Assembly: GCA_965212165.1 (NCBI GenBank)
Contig: OZ243096.1
Location: forward strand, 3,224,001-3,288,000
DNA: 64,000 nt
Direction of reading: 5' to 3'
Source: RHLJ01 sp965212165
Lineage (GTDB): Bacteria > Bacteroidota > Rhodothermia > Balneolales > Balneolaceae
Under the pieces are notes generated by a model, which worked only from the letters and a program-made list of their open reading frames with translations, was not told where the DNA came from and did no database searches. How positions within the stretch are numbered: the stretch's first letter is position 1; every line of letters begins with the position of its first letter. Below, one piece after another: positions 51,980-61,195 of this stretch. The position numbers and the translations under genes were made by a program.

Positions 51980-54706
51980 ATGAAACTCCTACCAATAATA
52001 TCGCTTTGTATCATATTTTTAATTGAAGGGCTATTAGGTTTAGCCCCAGTTAATGCACAAGAAATTCCAGCCAATGTAATTGATGAAATTCATTTCAGGG
52101 CAATTGGACCAACTAGACAAGGTGGTCGCTATGTTGATTTTGCTGTAGTTGATAAAAGCCCGAAAGTATTTTATACCGCAACTGCCTCTGGTGGACTTTG
52201 GAAAACATTGAATAATGGAATTTCCTTCTTTCCAATTTTCGATAACGAAAAAGTTGTTTCAATTGGTGATGTAACCGTTGACCAACAGGATACCAGCATT
52301 GTATGGGTAGGTTCTGGTGAAGCTAACAATTCGAGAAGCTCGTATTACGGTGATGGTGTTTATAAATCAGTGGATGGAGGAAAAAATTGGGAAAATATGG
52401 GACTTCCAGAATCTCATCATATTGGAAGAATTTTAATAGACCCTAATAACTCAAATATAGTATATGTAGCTGCATTAGGTCATTTATACTCGGATAATCC
52501 AGAACGTGGTTTATATAAAACAACAAATGGAGGTAAGGATTGGCAGAAAGTATTAGATATAGAAAGTAATGGAAAAAAAATTGGTGTAGTTGATGTAGCA
52601 ATGCATCCAACCAATTCAAATATATTAATCGCCGCTACTTACGACAAAATTCGAACTCCATGGACTTTTAATGAAGGTGGTTTAGGAAGTGGTATTTATA
52701 AAAGTATTGATGCAGGGAAAACTTGGAACAAACTAGGTAATGGTTTACCAACTGGTTTTTTAGGAAGAATAGGAATTGGATTCTCACAAAGTGACCCTAA
52801 TGTTGTTTACGCAAATATAGAGAATGTGAATGTAGAGGGTATTGATGAAACAGAAAGATTAAGAATGCTTACTGTTGGGATCCCTTTAGGAGAAGATCAA
52901 GAAGTTGTTGGTGTTGAAGTTTATCGCTCAAATGATGCTGGTGATAATTGGGAAAAAGCTAGCCCAGATGGCGAAGATATTGGCGGTTATCCAAGTTACT
53001 ATTATCAACAAGTTGCAGTAGATCCAAATGATTCTGATCATGTTTACATATTAGGAATCAGAGTTTGGGAAACCAAAGACGGTGGAGAAACTTGGGGACG
53101 ACCGTTTACTTTTGGTGGCGATAACCATGCAATGTGGATTGATCCAAATGATTCAGAACATATGCTTCTAGGTTATGATCATGGTATGGGAATAACATAC
53201 GATTCTGGGAAAACATGGTACCACCCTGACGAGAAACCACTAGCTCAATTTTATTCGGTAGATGTTGATATGGCTTACCCATACAACGTTTATGGTGGAT
53301 TACAGGATAACGGTTCCGTAAAAGGACCTAGTTCAAAGCCAAATGGTGCCTCAGTTCGTTTAGAAGATTGGATGAGAACTGGTGGTGGAGATGGGATGTA
53401 TAATATTGTAGATCGTTCAAACAATAGATATTTATATAATGAATCTCAATTTGGTCCGATTAGAAGAACTGATATGATAACAGGCGAAACCAAAAGCATC
53501 CGTTATGAAAATGCAAGAGACATGAGATGGAATTGGAGTTCACCAATTCTAGTATCAGAACATAATACAGATGTTGTATATCATGCAGGAAATAAAGTTT
53601 TAAAATCTGATTTCAAAGGTGAAGCTTGGGAAGTAATTAGTCCTGACTTATCCAATGATGATTCTGTAAAAGCCGCTGGAACGGGGAATATCCAATATGG
53701 AACCATTACAACATTGGAAGAATCGCCAATTAGTCCAAATGAACTTTGGGTTGGTACAGATGATGGGAATGTTCAGCTTACTTTAGATGGTGGAGAAAAC
53801 TGGACAAAATTGAACTCTAATATATCAGGGAATCCTGAATATTGGGTGAGTAGAATAGAAGCTTCTGCTCATTTTCCTGGTACAGCTTATGTTAGCTATA
53901 CAGGACTTCGAAGAGATGATTTCCGTCCTTTTGTATACAAGACAACTGATTTTGGAAAGAATTGGACTTCTTTAGCTTCAAACCTGCCAAATGAATCAAT
54001 TAATGTAATTAAGGAAGATCATAAAAATCCCAACCTTCTTTTTGTTGGTACTGATCAATCAGTCTATGCAAGTATTGATGGAGGTAAAATATGGACTGAA
54101 ATGTCTAATAATTACCCTACAAACCCAGCATATGATTTAGTAATCCATCCTCGGGAAAATGATATAGTAGTGGGCACACATGGACGTGGGATATTTATTG
54201 CAGACATAAGTCCTCTTCAAGAATTAACAGCCGAATTATTAAATAAGCCTGCATATCTATTTGATATAGAATCCAAAGTTAAATGGGGGAATTATCCTTT
54301 AAATAACTCTACGTATACAAATTTCGAGGGCGAAAGTGAAGTTCCTGGAATTCATGTTAATTTTTATTCCAATAAAGCTGAGAATGCTACCATCAAAATA
54401 TTCAAAGGAACAAGAGAAATTCAGTCTCTTTCAGTTAAAGCAAAACCTGGACTAAACCAAGCTATCTGGGAAATGGATCAAATTGTTCGAGAACGAACAG
54501 AACAAGAAATGAGAGGTGTTCAAAGGCAGGCTAACCGAATGAGAGAATTTGGTGCTAGTGACGAAAGAATAAATTCTTATCTAGAATCAGCCAAGTTTAT
54601 TACCTCAGAAGTATCACCTGGTGACTATACCATTTTATTAGAAATTGGAAATACAAAAATGAAAAAAACTGCTATTATACTCAAAGACCAATGGTTTGAT
54701 AAGTAG
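51980..54706 (+). CDS. secreted VPS10/sortilin-type beta-propeller protein
   Basis: A 908-residue exported protein (signal peptide to about 27). It carries repeated BNR/Asp-box and sortilin-like propeller motifs, such as GVYKSVDGGKNWENMGLP, GLYKTTNGGKDWQKVL, GIYKSIDAGKTWNKLG and YRSNDAGDNWEKA, separated by regular spacers. They point to one or two 7-10 blade propellers in residues 30-720. The remaining C-terminal part is a strand-rich domain plus a charged helix (RTEQEMRGVQRQANRMREFG). Balneolota and Bacteroidota encode many such proteins, often called VPS10-domain glycosyl hydrolases, but no catalytic set is visible. A terminator follows. Confidence 0.88.
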   Translation: MKLLPIISLCIIFLIEGLLGLAPVNAQEIPANVIDEIHFRAIGPTRQGGRYVDFAVVDKSPKVFYTATASGGLWKTLNNGISFFPIFDNEKVVSIGDVTVDQQDTSIVWVGSGEANNSRSSYYGDGVYKSVDGGKNWENMGLPESHHIGRILIDPNNSNIVYVAALGHLYSDNPERGLYKTTNGGKDWQKVLDIESNGKKIGVVDVAMHPTNSNILIAATYDKIRTPWTFNEGGLGSGIYKSIDAGKTWNKLGNGLPTGFLGRIGIGFSQSDPNVVYANIENVNVEGIDETERLRMLTVGIPLGEDQEVVGVEVYRSNDAGDNWEKASPDGEDIGGYPSYYYQQVAVDPNDSDHVYILGIRVWETKDGGETWGRPFTFGGDNHAMWIDPNDSEHMLLGYDHGMGITYDSGKTWYHPDEKPLAQFYSVDVDMAYPYNVYGGLQDNGSVKGPSSKPNGASVRLEDWMRTGGGDGMYNIVDRSNNRYLYNESQFGPIRRTDMITGETKSIRYENARDMRWNWSSPILVSEHNTDVVYHAGNKVLKSDFKGEAWEVISPDLSNDDSVKAAGTGNIQYGTITTLEESPISPNELWVGTDDGNVQLTLDGGENWTKLNSNISGNPEYWVSRIEASAHFPGTAYVSYTGLRRDDFRPFVYKTTDFGKNWTSLASNLPNESINVIKEDHKNPNLLFVGTDQSVYASIDGGKIWTEMSNNYPTNPAYDLVIHPRENDIVVGTHGRGIFIADISPLQELTAELLNKPAYLFDIESKVKWGNYPLNNSTYTNFEGESEVPGIHVNFYSNKAENATIKIFKGTREIQSLSVKAKPGLNQAIWEMDQIVRERTEQEMRGVQRQANRMREFGASDERINSYLESAKFITSEVSPGDYTILLEIGNTKMKKTAIILKDQWFDK

Positions 54707-54728
54707 TATCTCAATTTTTATACTTTTT

Positions 54729-54757
54729 AAAAAGGGATCCTAAAATGATCCCTTTTT
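54729..54757 (+). terminator. strong intrinsic terminator
   Basis: AAAAAGGGATC/GATCCCTTTTT, an 11-bp stem with a 7-base loop and T-run. It ends the VPS10-like gene and insulates recA. Confidence 0.93.
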
Positions 54758-54843
54758 TATTTTTCAGTCTTTGAGAAGAAAAAGTGTAGAATTTCATTGA
54801 ACAGTATTTATTCTAAATATTTTTTGTAAGGAGTAAGTTTCTC

Positions 54844-54874
54844 TTGGGTCTTACATATATAGCACATATATTTG
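54844..54874 (+). promoter_or_regulatory. candidate recA promoter, Bacteroidota type
   Basis: TTG at 54844-54846 and TATATTTG at 54867-54874, an exact TAnnTTTG, with a 20-base spacer. Transcription would start near 54880, leaving about 75 bases of leader before recA. It fits the known -33/-7 signal of the Bacteroidota group. Confidence 0.6.
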
Positions 54875-54888
54875 TACTGAAATATGTG
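54863..54888. promoter_or_regulatory. inverted repeat overlapping the recA promoter, possible SOS operator
   Basis: CACATAT-N12-ATATGTG covers the -7 element and the predicted start. A repressor bound here would block RNA polymerase. LexA is the obvious candidate for a recA promoter, but the LexA motif of this lineage is not known to me. Confidence 0.4.
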
Positions 54889-54906
54889 TGACACAATTTG
54901 ACACCC

Positions 54907-54927
54907 TTCCTGATTAACTTTCAGGAA
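54907..54927. promoter_or_regulatory. second inverted repeat in the recA leader
   Basis: TTCCTGA-N7-TCAGGAA, a perfect 7-bp dyad, lies 27 bases before the recA start. It could be a second operator or an mRNA hairpin masking the ribosome site. Confidence 0.4.
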
Positions 54928-54953
54928 ACAAAATTTAATACACGGTAACAATC

Positions 54954-56009
54954 ATGGCTGACGCAAATAAATTAAAAGCAATCGATATTGCATTAGGGCA
55001 AATCGAAAAACAACACGGTAAAGGTACCATCATGAAATTGGGCGATGATGCTCATCAAGATGTAGAAGTTATTTCTACAGGCTCTATCATGGTTGATTAT
55101 GCACTAGGTGTTCAAGGTGTTCCAAGGGGTAGAATCACAGAAATTTACGGACCAGAAGCTAGTGGTAAAACAACACTTGCTCTTCAAGTAATTGCTCAAG
55201 CTCAAAAAAATGGTGGCTATGCAGCATTTATTGATGCAGAACATGCTTTCGATCCTCGTTATGCTCGTGCTCTAGGAATCAATACTGAAGAGTTACTAGT
55301 ATCTCAACCAGATAGTGGTGAGCAAGCTCTAGAAATTACTGAAACACTAATTCGTTCTGGGGCATTAGATGTCATCGTTATTGATTCTGTTGCCGCTCTT
55401 GTTCCTCGTGCAGAGATTGAAGGTGAAATGGGTGACTCACACATGGGGCTTCAAGCTAGACTAATGTCTCAAGCTCTTAGAAAGATTACAGGTATTGTTA
55501 GTAAAACATCTACCTCCTGTATTTTCATCAACCAAGTGCGTGAAAAAATTGGCGTGATGTTTGGAAACCCTGAAACAACTACCGGTGGTCGTGCCCTAAA
55601 ATTCTATGCTTCTGTTCGATTAGATATTCGAAGAATTGGAGCACTCAAAAAAGCTGACGAAGTAATTGGAAACCGAACTAAAGTAAAAGTTGCTAAGAAT
55701 AAAGTTGCACCACCTTTCAAAGTGGTTGAGTTTAATATTATGTATGGAAAAGGAATCTCCAAAATTGCCGAAATACTCGATTTAGCTGTTGATTATGACA
55801 TCATACAAAAACGAGGTAGTTGGTTCCGCTATGATGGAGAGCCTATTGGTCAAGGTGCAGATGCTGCAATGCAGTTCCTTGAAGAAGATCCAGAATTATG
55901 TGATAAAATCGAGAAAATTGTTCGTGACCGACTTAAAGGAATCGTACCTCAGGATGAAGCACCTAAAGTAAATGCTGAAGATAAAGAACCAGCAGTTGCT
56001 GAAGCCTAG
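54954..56009 (+). CDS. recA: recombinase RecA
   Basis: A 351-residue RecA, the strand-exchange and LexA-coprotease filament protein. It has Walker A GPEASGKTT, DAEHAFD, VIDSVAALVP (Walker B), the L1 loop region EGEMGDSHMGLQARLMSQALRK and L2 MFGNPETTTGGRALKF. The alanine in GPEASGKTT where serine is commoner, and the phenylalanine in DAEHAFD, are seen in other Bacteroidota-group RecAs. recX follows in an overlapping frame. No Shine-Dalgarno is visible, as usual in this group. Confidence 0.99.
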   Translation: MADANKLKAIDIALGQIEKQHGKGTIMKLGDDAHQDVEVISTGSIMVDYALGVQGVPRGRITEIYGPEASGKTTLALQVIAQAQKNGGYAAFIDAEHAFDPRYARALGINTEELLVSQPDSGEQALEITETLIRSGALDVIVIDSVAALVPRAEIEGEMGDSHMGLQARLMSQALRKITGIVSKTSTSCIFINQVREKIGVMFGNPETTTGGRALKFYASVRLDIRRIGALKKADEVIGNRTKVKVAKNKVAPPFKVVEFNIMYGKGISKIAEILDLAVDYDIIQKRGSWFRYDGEPIGQGADAAMQFLEEDPELCDKIEKIVRDRLKGIVPQDEAPKVNAEDKEPAVAEA

Positions 56010-56685
56010 TAATACATCAAAGTATCAGGAGGAAGTCACAAAACTTCTTCCTGCTCCTATTTCAAAAATTAGTGTTCAGAATAAAAATTCATTTAGATTT
56101 TCAATTTTTATTGAAGATCAGTTTCTAATTGGTGTTTCAGATTCAACCCTTACTACTTTTAATCTTTCTAAAGGCGTTTTACTAACGCCTTCTTTATTTG
56201 ATGAGATCAGAGATAAAGAAAATAAATGGGCCATTCGCGAATATTTGATTCGATTACTTGGAAGACGTGATCACGCTAGATACGAGTTAAGAGATAAAGC
56301 ATTAAGAAAAGAATTCCCTATAGAGAGTATTAATGAGGTTCTTGATGAGCTTACGGAAAAAAAATATATTAATAACCTCAATTTTGCTAAAAAATTCACC
56401 CGCGATAAGTTTGAATTTAACAAATGGGGCGCCAATAAAATAAGCTCCGAACTTTATAAGAAAGGAATTTCTAAAAACGATATAAGCTTGGCATTAATGG
56501 AAATTGACGTTAATGATGAATTAATTACGATTAAAAACTTGATCAAAAAAAATAAAAGAAAATTTATAAGAACTGAGCCTTTAAAAAGAAAAAAGAAAAT
56601 ATTCGATTTTTTGTTGCGAAAAGGGTACGATTCGAATATTATTTTTAAACAAATGCCAATTTTGTTAGCTATTATTGAAGAATGA
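55972..56685 (+). CDS. recX: RecA regulator RecX
   Basis: A 237-residue RecX that limits RecA filament growth. The family is made of three-helix repeats: YLIRLLGRRDHARYELRDKAL, then EVLDELTEKKYINNLNFAKKF and WGANKISSELYKKGISKNDIS are seen in order. The N-terminal ~85 residues are less conserved (SFRFSIFIEDQFLIGVSDSTL). Its ATG at 55972 is inside the end of recA (38-base overlap); a TTG at 55996 is an alternative. Coupled translation with recA is likely. The stop overlaps the next start by ATGA. Confidence 0.9.
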   Translation: MLKIKNQQLLKPSNTSKYQEEVTKLLPAPISKISVQNKNSFRFSIFIEDQFLIGVSDSTLTTFNLSKGVLLTPSLFDEIRDKENKWAIREYLIRLLGRRDHARYELRDKALRKEFPIESINEVLDELTEKKYINNLNFAKKFTRDKFEFNKWGANKISSELYKKGISKNDISLALMEIDVNDELITIKNLIKKNKRKFIRTEPLKRKKKIFDFLLRKGYDSNIIFKQMPILLAIIEE

Positions 56686-57770
56686 AAAACATTACACTTG
56701 AACGAGTAGTAAGATTTGGTATAGGTGCAACCGCTATTGGTGTGTTGGGTCTTATATTATATAACTATAGTACGCTTGTTGCTTACTTAGCTCTTGCTAT
56801 GATTTTGAGTTATGTACTTGATCCATTTGTGAATCGACTTCAACGTATGGGGGTTAATAGAACACTAGGAATTACCCTTACATTATCTGCAGTAATTATG
56901 CTTGTCGTTTATATTTCTACAAATGTGATTCCTCTTTTTGTTGCAGAAATGATTGAATTAACGAATAATCTCAATATTGAAAATCTTGAAATGATTGCAA
57001 GAAGGATAGAAATTAGGCTATCTGAAGATTATCAATTTATACCAGATGGCTTTCTTGAAGCTAATGTTTCTGCAGTATTAAGTGAATTATTTGATCTTGG
57101 TAAGTTATCGACAGTTCTAAGTGACGCTGTTGGTCTTTTTACAAATATATTTTCAGCAGTATTGGTGGTGCCATTTGCTGCATTTTTCTTCCTCAAAGAT
57201 GGTACAAAAATCCGCCGCGATCTGCTTCAATTAGTTCCTAATAAGTATTTTGAAACTACTTTAACACTAATAGATAAGGTCGAACGCAGACTTGGTCTGT
57301 ACTTTAGAAGCGTACTTCTTCAAAGTATATTAGTCGCATTTTCATCGTGGTCGACACTTAGTATTGCTGGTTTAGATAACTCTCTTTCCGTAGGTATTTC
57401 AGTTGGTGTTGCAAATACGATTCCTTATTTCGGACCTATCATAGGTTATATACTTTCCATTGTTGTTTCAATTGTTGAAACAGGCGATTTTTCATTAATA
57501 CTAGTATGTATGATTGCCATTTTTGTTGTTCAGATGCTTGATAATCTAATCTTTCAGCCATTTTTATTTTCACGATCTGCCGACATGCACCCTGTTGCAA
57601 TACTATTCATTATTTTAATAGGCGCAGAAACTGCTGGCATATTTGGAATGTTGATTGCTATTCCAATAGCAACAGTAGTTAAGATTACTATCAATCAGGT
57701 TTCCTGGAGCTTTAACAACTATCAGGTATTTCGGATTGAGGCCCCTACTCCACAACCAGGCTCTGGATAA
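56682..57770 (+). CDS. AI-2E family transporter (PerM/YdiK-like)
   Basis: A 362-residue integral membrane protein with about eight helices of the AI-2E/PerM family (LVAYLALAMILSYVLDPFVNRL near the start, FFLKDGTKIRRDLL, VGVANTIPYFGPIIGYIL, MLDNLIFQPFLFSRSADMHPV near the end). The family includes putative quorum-signal exporters and Na/H-type permeases; the actual substrate is open. Translation starts in the ATGA overlap with recX, yet there is no known functional link. Confidence 0.9.
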   Translation: MKNITLERVVRFGIGATAIGVLGLILYNYSTLVAYLALAMILSYVLDPFVNRLQRMGVNRTLGITLTLSAVIMLVVYISTNVIPLFVAEMIELTNNLNIENLEMIARRIEIRLSEDYQFIPDGFLEANVSAVLSELFDLGKLSTVLSDAVGLFTNIFSAVLVVPFAAFFFLKDGTKIRRDLLQLVPNKYFETTLTLIDKVERRLGLYFRSVLLQSILVAFSSWSTLSIAGLDNSLSVGISVGVANTIPYFGPIIGYILSIVVSIVETGDFSLILVCMIAIFVVQMLDNLIFQPFLFSRSADMHPVAILFIILIGAETAGIFGMLIAIPIATVVKITINQVSWSFNNYQVFRIEAPTPQPGSG

Positions 57771-57851
57771 ATTCTCCAACTTTCGCCCGATTTCAAACAA
57801 AAGATTTACTATCTTCAATAGCATTTCTAAACCGTTTAAAATTTAGTCCAT

Positions 57852-58439
57852 TTGAAGAATATTGTTGTTTTTGCCTCAGGATCAGGCTCAAACTTTCAAT
57901 CAATTATTGATTCAGTTCAAGCTGGTAAATTAAACACCCGCATTGCTGGACTTATCTCAAATAAACACGGTATTAAATCTCTAGAAAGAGCATCTAATTA
58001 TCAAATTCCTAGTAGAGTAATTTCTGAATCTGATTATGAATCCTATGAAGAATATTCAATAGCGTTATTAGAACAACTTCAAAGCTGGAAAACAGATTTA
58101 ATCATACTTGCTGGATTTTTAAGAAAAGTACCTTCTTTAGTAATACAATCTTTTGAACATCGAATATTAAACATACATCCTTCCCTTTTACCAAAATATG
58201 GTGGAAAAGGATTTTATGGTCTACATGTGCACACTGCCGTTATAGAAGCAGGTGATCTATTTTCAGGGTGTACAGTTCATGTTGTATCTGAAGAATATGA
58301 CAAAGGACCTATTTTAGAACAAGCTAAAGTAAAAGTGTTTAATAATGATACTCCTCAAACACTAGCTAAAAGAGTTCTTGAACAAGAGCATATTCTATAC
58401 CCAAAAGTAATTTCTAACTACTTAACATCATTAAGTTAA
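57852..58439 (+). CDS. purN: phosphoribosylglycinamide formyltransferase
   Basis: A 195-residue GAR transformylase adding the first formyl group in purine synthesis, using 10-formyl-THF. Folate-fold motifs are VVFASGSGSNFQSII (phosphate loop), LNIHPSLLPKYGGKG (catalytic Asn and His) and GCTVHVVSEEYDKGP (catalytic Asp). It starts at TTG (57852) with no nearby ATG in frame. purH begins 3 bases after the stop, so they form an operon. Confidence 0.95.
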   Translation: MKNIVVFASGSGSNFQSIIDSVQAGKLNTRIAGLISNKHGIKSLERASNYQIPSRVISESDYESYEEYSIALLEQLQSWKTDLIILAGFLRKVPSLVIQSFEHRILNIHPSLLPKYGGKGFYGLHVHTAVIEAGDLFSGCTVHVVSEEYDKGPILEQAKVKVFNNDTPQTLAKRVLEQEHILYPKVISNYLTSLS

Positions 58440-58442
58440 CTA

Positions 58443-60017
58443 ATGGCTTTGAAACCACTGACATCTCTTCCCTCAACACCACTTAAAATTAAACGTGCAT
58501 TACTTTCTGTATCCGATAAGACTAATCTTCTTGATCTTGCTAAAGCCTTAGATAAAGCTGGTATAGAAATAATTTCAACAGGTGGTACAGCAAAAGTGAT
58601 CTCTGAAGCAGGTATAAAGGTAAAAGATGCTTCGGAAATAACAGGTTTTCCTGAATGCTTAGATGGTAGAGTAAAAACACTTCACCCTATGGTACATGGT
58701 GGGATTTTAGCTAGAACTAGCTATCAACCAGATCTTAATGAATTAGAATCTCTTGGAATTACTCCAATAGAATTAGTTGTAGTCAACTTATACCCTTTTA
58801 AAGATGCAATTGCTAAACCAGATGTTACACCTGCTACAGCAACAGAGTTTATAGATATTGGTGGGCCAACTATGATACGAGCGGCAGCAAAGAATTTTGC
58901 TCACGTTTGTATTCTTTCATCCCCTAATCAATACATAAAATTCATTGAGGAGTTAAATTCAGGTGATGGGATTAGCTTTGATACTAGGAAAACCCTTGCC
59001 AAAGATGCCTTTTCTCATACAGCAGATTATGACTCTGCTATCTCTAATTATTTTGATTCGATTATTGACAATGAACCATCTACTCAATTCAATGTTTCTC
59101 TTCCATTATCTCAAGAATTACGTTACGGAGAAAACCCGCATCAAAAGGCAGCTGTTTATGGTAATCAAGATGAGGTTATTGATTGCTTTCATGGTAAACA
59201 ATTAAGCTATAATAATTATCTTGATGTTGATTCGGCTTTGAACATCATTGCTGATTTTCAAACAAGTGAACCTACTTGTGCTATAATAAAACACACCATC
59301 CCATGTGGAGTTGGGGTCGGAAAATCACTAAATGAGGCTTACAAAAAAGCATTCAGCACTGATACCGTTTCTCCATTTGGAGGCATCGTAATAGTTAATA
59401 AAGAACTTGATTTAGAAACTGCACAATCTATTGATAGCATTTTCACAGAAATAATTATCGCACCCTCATTTTCAAGTGAAGCAAAGGAACTTCTTATTCA
59501 AAAAAAGAATCGCCGATTAATTCGAATAAAGAAAACTAATCTGGATACCCAAAATTATACTTATCGATCAATTTTTGGTGGATTGTTAAAACAAGATACT
59601 GACTTGGAACCTTCCAATCATAATGAGTTTAATATAGTCACAAAGCGAAATCCGACTGAAAGTGAAATGGAAAATTTAATTTTTTCTTGGAAAGTAGTTC
59701 GCCACATAAAATCGAATGCTATTGTTTATGCAAAAGGAGGAAAAACTTTAGGAATTGGGTCAGGCCAGACAAGTAGAGTTGATTCTTCAGAAATAGCAGT
59801 TGAAAAAGCAAAAAAAGAAGGTTTAAATTTAGAAGGTTCTGCAATTGCATCCGATGCTTTTTTCCCATTTTCTGATGGAATTGAAGCTGCAGCTGCAGCT
59901 GGCGCAACTGCTGTAATTCAACCTGGAGGAAGCATTCGAGATGAAGAAGTAATTGCAAAGGCAAATGAATTTAATATGACCATGATATTTACCGGAAAAA
60001 GACATTTTAAACACTAA
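58443..60017 (+). CDS. purH: bifunctional AICAR formyltransferase/IMP cyclohydrolase
   Basis: A 524-residue enzyme for the last two steps of IMP synthesis. The N-terminal MGS-like IMP cyclohydrolase domain (about 1-195) has LLSVSDKTNLLDLAKAL, ISTGGTAKVI and DGRVKTLHPMVHGGIL. The C-terminal transformylase domain has LRYGENPHQKA, the Lys-His catalytic pair in IIKHTIPCG, and DAFFPFSDGIEAAAAAGA. At that pair most enzymes read KHxNPCG; here isoleucine replaces asparagine, worth noting but probably tolerated. It is co-transcribed with purN. Confidence 0.97.
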   Translation: MALKPLTSLPSTPLKIKRALLSVSDKTNLLDLAKALDKAGIEIISTGGTAKVISEAGIKVKDASEITGFPECLDGRVKTLHPMVHGGILARTSYQPDLNELESLGITPIELVVVNLYPFKDAIAKPDVTPATATEFIDIGGPTMIRAAAKNFAHVCILSSPNQYIKFIEELNSGDGISFDTRKTLAKDAFSHTADYDSAISNYFDSIIDNEPSTQFNVSLPLSQELRYGENPHQKAAVYGNQDEVIDCFHGKQLSYNNYLDVDSALNIIADFQTSEPTCAIIKHTIPCGVGVGKSLNEAYKKAFSTDTVSPFGGIVIVNKELDLETAQSIDSIFTEIIIAPSFSSEAKELLIQKKNRRLIRIKKTNLDTQNYTYRSIFGGLLKQDTDLEPSNHNEFNIVTKRNPTESEMENLIFSWKVVRHIKSNAIVYAKGGKTLGIGSGQTSRVDSSEIAVEKAKKEGLNLEGSAIASDAFFPFSDGIEAAAAAGATAVIQPGGSIRDEEVIAKANEFNMTMIFTGKRHFKH

Positions 60018-60115
60018 TTATTTGATTATTTAATCATTCGCAAATAGAGTGTCAATATTGTATTTTCCATCCAAAATTTTCTCAGCACAAATTTCAACGC
60101 AATAACTAGTTAAAA

Positions 60116-61180
60116 ATGTCCGATAGGTTTGGTATTCCATCTCCGAAATCATCTAAGAAACCACCAAAAAAAGGTCTTTTTGATTTCTTATATACAGATA
60201 TAGCCATTGATTTGGGTACAGCAAATACTTTGATTTATTCTCGTGGAGAAGGAATAGTATTAAACGAACCTTCAATAGTTGCACTGAATCAACAAGATAT
60301 TCCTGTAGCTACTGGACATGAAGCAAGATTAATGCATGAAAAAACTCACCGAAAAATTAGAACTGTACGTCCTTTACGAGATGGTGTAATTGCTGATTTT
60401 GAGGTTGCAGAACAAATGATCAGGGGAATGATCAAGAAAGTTCAAATGAAATGGTACGCTCAAACACGCGTAATGGTTATTTGTGTGCCTAGTGGTATTA
60501 CCGAAGTTGAAAGACGTGCTGTACGTGATAGTGCTGAACATGCTGGTGCAAAAGAAGTTCATCTTGTAGATGAACCAATGGCAGCTGCAATTGGAATTGG
60601 ACTAGACGTTCATGAACCAGTTGGAAATATGATTGTAGATATTGGTGGTGGAACTACTGAAATTGCTGTTATTGCTCTTTCAGGTATTGTTTACGCTCAA
60701 TCTGTACGACTAGGCGGTGATGAATTAAACGACGATATTATTAATTATTTCAGAAGAAATCATAACCTCTTAATAGGTGAACGTACTGCTGAAAAAATTA
60801 AATGTGAAATTGGTTCTGCAGCTCCTCTTGATGAAGAACTTGAGATGATTACCAAAGGTCGAGACCTTGTAAATGGGGTACCTAGAACATGTCATATTAC
60901 ATCAAAAGATGCTCGTGAAGCGATGGCTGAATCAGTTAACACTATTGTTGAGTCGATTACTAAATCACTTGAACAGACACCTCCTGAACTATCGGCAGAC
61001 ATTCTAGATAGAGGAATTATGCTTACAGGTGGTGGCGCACTACTCAAAAATCTTGATAAATTAATTATGGAAACGACCGACCTTCCTGTACATATTGCTG
61101 AAGATCCTTTGACTGCAGTAGTTCGGGGAACTGGTGCAATTCTGGAAAATCTAGAATACTATCGTCCTGTAATAGACTAA
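60116..61180 (+). CDS. mreB: rod shape-determining actin-like protein MreB
   Basis: A 354-residue bacterial actin that organises cell-wall synthesis in rod cells. Phosphate loop IDLGTANTLIY, connect and second phosphate segment IVDIGGGTTEIAVIAL, and adenosine-binding ILDRGIMLTGGGALLKNL are intact. A short basic N-terminal extension (PKSSKKPPKKG) precedes the fold and could help bind membrane. It heads mreB-mreC-mreD-mrdA. Confidence 0.98.
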   Translation: MSDRFGIPSPKSSKKPPKKGLFDFLYTDIAIDLGTANTLIYSRGEGIVLNEPSIVALNQQDIPVATGHEARLMHEKTHRKIRTVRPLRDGVIADFEVAEQMIRGMIKKVQMKWYAQTRVMVICVPSGITEVERRAVRDSAEHAGAKEVHLVDEPMAAAIGIGLDVHEPVGNMIVDIGGGTTEIAVIALSGIVYAQSVRLGGDELNDDIINYFRRNHNLLIGERTAEKIKCEIGSAAPLDEELEMITKGRDLVNGVPRTCHITSKDAREAMAESVNTIVESITKSLEQTPPELSADILDRGIMLTGGGALLKNLDKLIMETTDLPVHIAEDPLTAVVRGTGAILENLEYYRPVID

Positions 61181-61195
61181 TTGGAATTGATTTGA

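Noticed and set aside
59719..59964. Leu/Gln-rich minus-strand ORF inside purH
   Set aside because: Low-complexity antisense shadow of the alanine- and lysine-rich purH 3' end.
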